This document shows, piece after piece, positions 60,701 through 64,000 of a stretch of 64,000 nt of DNA (positions within the stretch are counted from its first letter, which is position 1; the number at the start of each line of letters is the position of its first letter). A program made the position numbers and the translations under genes. The notes beneath the pieces were generated by a model. That model was not told the DNA's origin. It searched no databases and saw only the letters and a list, made by a program, of their open reading frames with translations. The DNA comes from Strigops habroptila. Taxonomy: Eukaryota > Chordata > Aves > Psittaciformes > Psittacidae. Location of the stretch: NCBI RefSeq assembly GCF_004027225.2, contig NC_044283.2:31270707-31334706 (forward strand), given 5' to 3'.

Positions 60701-63494
60701 GGAAGCAGCCCTGACAATGCCTACCACTTCTGAAAGGAACCCAGTGAGCCTGCAAAAAAGTCCAAAAGTTCCTCTGGAGACAAGTGGGACATCAAATGGG
60801 GTCCTGGCCTAACTTCCTTTTCCTGAATCTGCCTCTGGCATTCTGGCTGGGTCAAAAGGATATCCAGTATCTCCCTGGGACTTTCTGAGATGACTAAAGG
60901 AATTAGGATGTCCAGGAAGAAATTAAGTTCTGAGAGTCAGAGATACGTAATGAAGGAGAGAGAAAAGGAAGGGCTTGTGGTTACAGACACTGCTGTGGAG
61001 AACTGGGTTTTATTCATGATGCCATTTTTCCTACACTTTATCTTAAAAGAGGTCAAACATTTTTTCCGCTTGTTTTAACAGAAAGAAAACAAACCCTGAT
61101 AGCACATTCAGTCTTCTCTGAGAAATTCACAGGCCTTCCTTAACATGGATATTCTCTAGCAACAGAGCCAATGGACATGGACAAACTTCCTTCAGAAATA
61201 CTTTGGTCATTATTTCTCACAATTTATTAACATTCTAGGGACTTGAACAAGATTGAACTAGGCAGAAGAGCAGGCAGCTAGGAAGATACATGACTTGTCA
61301 AATGACTGTGAAAAACATGATCAGTCAATCACAGAGGCTTCAAAAGGATTGTGAGAATTGCTAGTGAGAAAAAAATATTGCCAAGTTCTCTATTTGCAGT
61401 CTTGTTTTTCTTAAAATGACTGTGTAGTAATTTTATATAACCCTACATGTCAGGAAAATGTTCATTCAGACACATAACATGAGGTATGATTTAAACCTCT
61501 ATCCAAGCAGCCAAGCACTAATGTTTAAAACACTGTGGACATGTTTTCTGTGTTAAATGAAGACACATCCTTTCTCCCACATTCTATGTGTCTTTCTATG
61601 TGAAAGGGTGGAAGAACTGCACCCTACTACCTGTGTGTACAGCACTGAGTGCAATGAGAACCTGCATCTAAGCACTACTATAGTCCAGACTACTGATTTA
61701 CTTTACAGACAGCCTCTATAACAGAAAATCACAACTCACTCCGTAGTCTCTGTTTACATTGCTAATCTGCCAATAGTTGTTTGGAATACCCATCCGATTA
61801 TATTCTTCATTGAGGTCCACAAGCTTCCAGCCTTGTTCTCGTTCTTCTTTATCTAATTTTGGATTGAATGAGAAACAATACAGCTCTTCATATTTCACTG
61901 GGGAAAAAAAGCAAACAAACAAAACCAATACACCACTTCAGATTTCTCATTCTGAAACCACACTTCAAAAGCAGAGCTTGGTATTGTATTTTATGTACTT
62001 TCTTTTAAAATAGTATGCTTTGTTGTACAAAAGCACATATCCTGCGAAGGACATAGATGCACAGCTACATTCTTCCTCTTCAGGATCAGGATTGACTTTT
62101 GGGCCAGTTTTCTTCCCATACCTGGTCGTGTCAGACGTATCAGAGATATGTAAACATCATGGCAGTCTCGTTCCTGAGGGATGACCAGTTGGATGACCTG
62201 GAAGTTCTTGCAGCGGATCAGCAACGGGCAACCAGTGGCAGTGGTGGCCTGCTTCTCAATAGAGGAAATTTGGCTGTGAAGAACCTGCAAGGGAATTGAA
62301 AATGGTTATGCCAACTGATTCACGTCTCTAGGAAGAAAAATAATTATTTATAATGATGTGCCAGGGCAGGCACAATATCTTCCTGAAACTACTGTTTCAG
62401 GAAATCCCCACACTCCTCCTCATGAAGTTTTGGTCCTGTCTTCAGCTTCAGGCTCAAGCAGTGCCTGATAATCACCTACAGACAAAGAAGTGTTTCTGGA
62501 GTTTTTCAGCTGCTCAAACATTAGCCTGGTCATATGTCCAAAGCTTTTTATTCATTTGCTTTAGTGCAAGCTAGCAGTTGTCAGCAAAAGAACACTTTTC
62601 ATCTGTATGCACAGTGAAAAGATGAACCAGTTAGATAAGGCTAAAATGTTGAGCATCCTCATTGGCAAAATGAGAGTCCTGATATAATTTTAAATACCGT
62701 ATTAGATGAGATGAAACATTACCATCAAAATCAGGAGCGGAATAGTGAGACCAAAGAGGACAGAGTTAATAATTAGTACAACAATGGACAAAGGATTCAT
62801 AATTAAGTTACATAAGAGTCTCAAAATGTATAACTCCAGAGCTATATCTGTATCTATATATATACATGCAACATATGCTATCAATCCATCAAAATAGATA
62901 ACTCCATAGATACTGTGCGAAGAAATTACATAGTATCCCACTCTGCACTATGCCAAAAAAACCCCAAGACTAAACAACAAAACCGCTGATCCAGCACAAG
63001 CAGTCAGGGAGAGAGGCAAGAGCTGGCTGAACCAAGGTAGCAATTCCCATTCAAAGCATTTCTTCTCAGTTCTTCCTGGATAATAGAAGCAACGCTGTAG
63101 TTCACAGCAGCTGTTCCTCGGTCAATCACATCTGGTGTTCATATGGCAAAAGTCCTTCTACTCCTCTTACTGTGTTGCAATATCCAGAATCCATGGAAAA
63201 TTTTCAAAAATTACTAGGCTGGAATTTCACACACTGTGAAGTTATAAAAGCATCCATATGAACTCATTTACTATGCTTCAACTGTTTTGCAAGGCTTTGT
63301 TCAAATTGCCATCAATAAAGTGCCATGCACTCACAGCTAACTGAAAAAAAGAACAACCCAAAAATTCATACCCAGGTTTCCTTACGAGCTTCAGAACCAT
63401 TCTCCACAAATATGACGTGGGTGGCTGTTAAATACAAGGTTCCCAGTGCAGCTTTTCTTGAAGATAAACGATCAAGTAACCGAACATTTTCCAC
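39421..63494 (-). CDS. MTMR7: MTMR7, myotubularin-related phosphatase (5' partial)
   Basis: MTMR7 removes the 3-phosphate from PI3P and from inositol 1,3-bisphosphate, and pairs with the inactive MTMR9. Joined on the minus strand: 63494-63372, 62284-62122, 61897-61740, 60205-60077, 57631-57497, 52657-52525, 48516-48407, 46433-46308, 45535-45486, 43833-43633, 42446-42306, 40377-40251 and 39780-39421. All phases agree. Numbering assumes an eight-residue first exon beyond the right edge, giving 659 residues against about 660 in human. The PH-GRAM domain spans about 9-110, the phosphatase core about 150-480 with P-loop HCSDGWDR (C338, R344), a coiled coil about 515-560, and a Ser-rich acidic tail ends [10 protein letters not shown]. 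It appears catalytically intact. Sequence similarity favours MTMR7 over its close relatives MTMR6 and MTMR8. Confidence 0.96.
40251..40377 (-). CDS. MTMR7: MTMR7 exon 13 (residues about 498-540)
   Basis: The acceptor AATTCCAG precedes 40377 and the donor is GTAATA from 40250. It encodes [20 protein letters not shown], then the Glu-rich coiled-coil start [16 protein letters not shown]. That coiled coil is the family's dimerisation region (with MTMR9). Confidence 0.95.
40861..40899 (+). repeat. G-rich run with four G-tracts
   Basis: Four tracts of 4, 5, 6 and 7 G are separated by short linkers on the plus strand, which meets the usual G-quadruplex pattern. MTMR7 is read from the other strand, so its RNA would be C-rich here; the G-rich strand is the template strand's complement. 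Confidence 0.8.
40973..41006. repeat. Perfect 14-bp inverted repeat
   Basis: The arms are TATGGTGTCCTATT (40973-40986) and AATAGGACACCATA (40993-41006), with a six-base spacer CTTTAA. This is longer than expected by chance for such a short spacer. There is no TA target duplication or open frame to call it a transposon. Confidence 0.9.
42306..42446 (-). CDS. MTMR7: MTMR7 exon 12 (residues about 451-498)
   Basis: The acceptor TTTTTCCAG precedes 42446 and the donor is GTAGGT from 42305. It encodes [20 protein letters not shown] through MAPCNFLY, the end of the phosphatase domain. The exon is 141 bp. Confidence 0.95.
43633..43833 (-). CDS. MTMR7: MTMR7 exon 11 (residues about 384-451)
   Basis: The acceptor TTTCAG precedes 43833. 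It encodes [20 protein letters not shown] through [10 protein letters not shown]. The donor is GTACAA from 43632, weaker than the others, but it is the only choice that restores the frame to exon 12 with the family sequence (K-VQERTYS). Confidence 0.94.
44459..44503. repeat. TG/TA compound microsatellite
   Basis: About 45 bp of alternating purine-pyrimidine sequence (GTGTGTGTATATATATGTG type, then CATATATATACATATATAT). It is probably length-variable between individuals. Confidence 0.85.
45486..45535 (-). CDS. MTMR7: MTMR7 exon 10 (residues about 368-384)
   Basis: The acceptor ATTTTAG precedes 45535 and the donor is GTAAGG from 45485. This 50-bp micro-size exon encodes [16 protein letters not shown], with R384 split. 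Confidence 0.94.
46308..46433 (-). CDS. MTMR7: MTMR7 exon 9, catalytic P-loop (residues about 326-367)
   Basis: The acceptor TCCTTAG precedes 46433 and the donor is GTAAGC from 46307. It encodes [20 protein letters not shown] and onward to [14 protein letters not shown] is the CX5R signature of active myotubularins, with the nucleophile Cys at about 338 and Arg at about 344. The 126 bp equal 42 codons. Confidence 0.97.
46434..48406 (-). other. MTMR7: MTMR7 intron 8
   Basis: This 2-kb AT-rich intron has only short chance frames. I see nothing that can be supported. Confidence 0.6.
48407..48516 (-). CDS. MTMR7: MTMR7 exon 8 (residues about 289-325)
   Basis: The acceptor TTTTGCAG precedes 48516 and the donor is GTAAAG from 48406. 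It encodes [20 protein letters not shown] through DAGIFIAK, just before the catalytic loop. The exon is 110 bp. Confidence 0.96.
48899..48920. repeat. GACA tetranucleotide repeat
   Basis: Five perfect GACA units, plus a partial one, lie in MTMR7 intron 7. Confidence 0.9.
49306..49405 (-). mobile_element. CR1 LINE 3'-end fragment, antisense
   Basis: On the plus strand it reads AGAATCATAGAATGGTTTGG, then GTTGGAAGGGGCCT, TCCAACCCCCCTGCC, GGGCAGGACACC and CCAGGTTGCTCA. This is the reverse complement of a CR1 3' end. It is about 100 bp and 5'-truncated. It is sense relative to MTMR7 transcription. Confidence 0.9.
50597..50630. repeat. 17-bp tandem duplication
   Basis: Two adjacent copies of GTTTAAATACAGACAG plus one base (C, then G) form a recent-looking tandem duplication inside the GC-richer patch. 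Confidence 0.85.
52525..52657 (-). CDS. MTMR7: MTMR7 exon 7 (residues about 245-289)
   Basis: The acceptor TTTTTCAG precedes 52657 and the donor is GTAATG from 52524. It encodes [20 protein letters not shown] through NSLQKMLE, with the family-typical [12 protein letters not shown] segment. V289 is split. Confidence 0.96.
52658..57496 (-). other. MTMR7: MTMR7 intron 6
   Basis: This 4.8-kb intron contains an open frame of 173 codons on the opposite strand (56317-56838) with no recognisable domain. No repeat family is seen. Confidence 0.6.
57497..57631 (-). CDS. MTMR7: MTMR7 exon 6 (residues about 200-244)
   Basis: The acceptor TTCAACAG precedes 57631 and the donor is GTAAGT from 57496. It encodes [20 protein letters not shown] through [10 protein letters not shown], phosphatase core typical of myotubularins. 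The 135 bp equal 45 codons. Confidence 0.96.
57632..61739 (-). other. MTMR7: MTMR7 introns 4 and 5
   Basis: These introns (57632-60076 and 60206-61739) are AT-rich, with A runs near 60642-60653. I see no supported gene or repeat family. Confidence 0.6.
60077..60205 (-). CDS. MTMR7: MTMR7 exon 5 (residues about 157-199)
   Basis: The acceptor TTTCACAG precedes 60205 and the donor is GTAAGT from 60076. It encodes [20 protein letters not shown] through the basic [15 protein letters not shown]. The 129 bp equal 43 codons. Confidence 0.96.
61740..61897 (-). CDS. MTMR7: MTMR7 exon 4 (residues about 104-156)
   Basis: The acceptor TTCCCCAG precedes 61897 and the donor is GTGAGT from 61739. It encodes [20 protein letters not shown] through NVNRDYG, the link between PH-GRAM and phosphatase. 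The exon is 158 bp. Confidence 0.96.
62122..62284 (-). CDS. MTMR7: MTMR7 exon 3 (residues about 50-104)
   Basis: The acceptor CTTGCAG precedes 62284 and the donor is GTATGG from 62121. It encodes [20 protein letters not shown] and on to [15 protein letters not shown], the rest of the PH-GRAM fold. V104 is split. Confidence 0.96.
62285..63371 (-). other. MTMR7: MTMR7 intron 2
   Basis: This 1.1-kb AT-rich intron includes a short TATA-type run near 62849-62864. I see nothing else. Confidence 0.6.
63372..63494 (-). CDS. MTMR7: MTMR7 exon 2 (residues about 9-49)
   Basis: The acceptor TTGTCTAG precedes 63494 and the donor is GTATGA from 63371. It encodes [20 protein letters not shown] and onward to [13 protein letters not shown], the first half of the PH-GRAM domain. 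The 123 bp equal 41 codons. Confidence 0.95.
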
Positions 63495-64000
63495 CTAGAC
63501 AAAGAAATGACAGAGAAAAAAATTATAATAATGAGGCTATGACATAGCCTGTCATAGTGAGATCTCAACATCCACATTTTGCCCATTACGAAGTTCTTTT
63601 CAGGATCATATGAAATTACCATTGGAAGAGTATAACTATCTGACAAAATACTATTATATTATCTATTTCCAGATCTAATGTTCATTCCTTAATGTTAATT
63701 TTTCCCCCTCTTGTGGTACTTCTCTATCCAAAAATCTGTTAGCAGAGACTTCCAAAGACAATTTCTCACTTGAGCTCTTTCCTGTTATCTCACCTTATCA
63801 AAAGGTCCTGGCCTTCAGCTAAACTCTAGCTTCATGTTGTCCATTCAAGCCATTCCAGGATTATCAGTGATACATAGGAAGCTAAATTAAAAAAGCAGTA
63901 ATCATGGTAGAGTACCTTTCTTCAGCAGACCTCGCTCAGGCTCCCAGACAAGTCTCTGCTGATAGTTTAAAAACTGTTCCAGTGTTTGTTGCTGTGCTCC
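63495..64000 (-). other. MTMR7: MTMR7 intron 1, running out of the window
   Basis: No first exon (expected to encode about eight residues starting MEHIR) can be recognised, so exon 1 and the promoter must lie to the right. Confidence 0.6.

Noticed and set aside
63495-64000. MTMR7 first exon
   Set aside because: No ATG exon encoding a MEHIR-like start with a donor is present in the remaining 500 bp.

Overview
This window is vertebrate, and almost certainly avian, nuclear DNA. The genes are split into short exons with GT-AG introns, the background is AT-rich with a single strong CpG island, and there are two CR1 LINE 3' ends of the type found in birds. An LTR-like repeat, which I recognise from bird genomes, lies in one intron. 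I cannot name the species. No bacterial, plasmid, phage or CRISPR content is present.

Layout. (1) 1-16912, minus strand: CNOT7, the CCR4-NOT deadenylase catalytic subunit. Five coding exons encode residues 1-243 of about 285. The last coding exon lies beyond the left edge, and a non-coding first exon is inferred in the CpG island. (2) About 16.3-17.9 kb: the CpG island, which acts as a head-to-head promoter for CNOT7 (leftwards) and VPS37A (rightwards). (3) 17302-31030, plus strand: VPS37A, an ESCRT-I subunit. It is complete, with 11 coding exons and 395 residues, and is followed by a probable non-coding last exon with a poly(A) signal near 31311. (4) About 31.3-39.4 kb: the tail-to-tail interval holding the 3' ends of VPS37A and MTMR7, with no gene that I can see. 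(5) 39421-63494, minus strand: MTMR7, a myotubularin-family phosphoinositide phosphatase. Thirteen exons carry everything except the short first coding exon, which must lie beyond the right edge. The spliced pieces give about 651 residues, or about 659 if exon 1 adds the expected eight.

Every exon was checked by splice sites and by phase carry-over from one exon to the next. All three reading frames stay open without any frameshift. Key catalytic residues are intact: the DEDDh set of CNOT7 and the CSDGWDR P-loop of MTMR7. The gene order CNOT7-VPS37A-MTMR7 and its orientations match human 8p22, so this is a conserved syntenic block. The three genes do not form one pathway. CNOT7 acts in mRNA decay, VPS37A in endosomal sorting, and MTMR7 in turnover of PI3P and inositol phosphates; the last two share the endosome as a site of action.

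I found no previously undescribed system. The points most worth a second look are the intronic LTR with internal repeats in VPS37A, a candidate poison exon in VPS37A intron 9, the VPS37A stop codon that abuts a splice donor, a G-rich run next to a perfect 14-bp hairpin in MTMR7, and a CGG repeat just inside CNOT7 intron 1.
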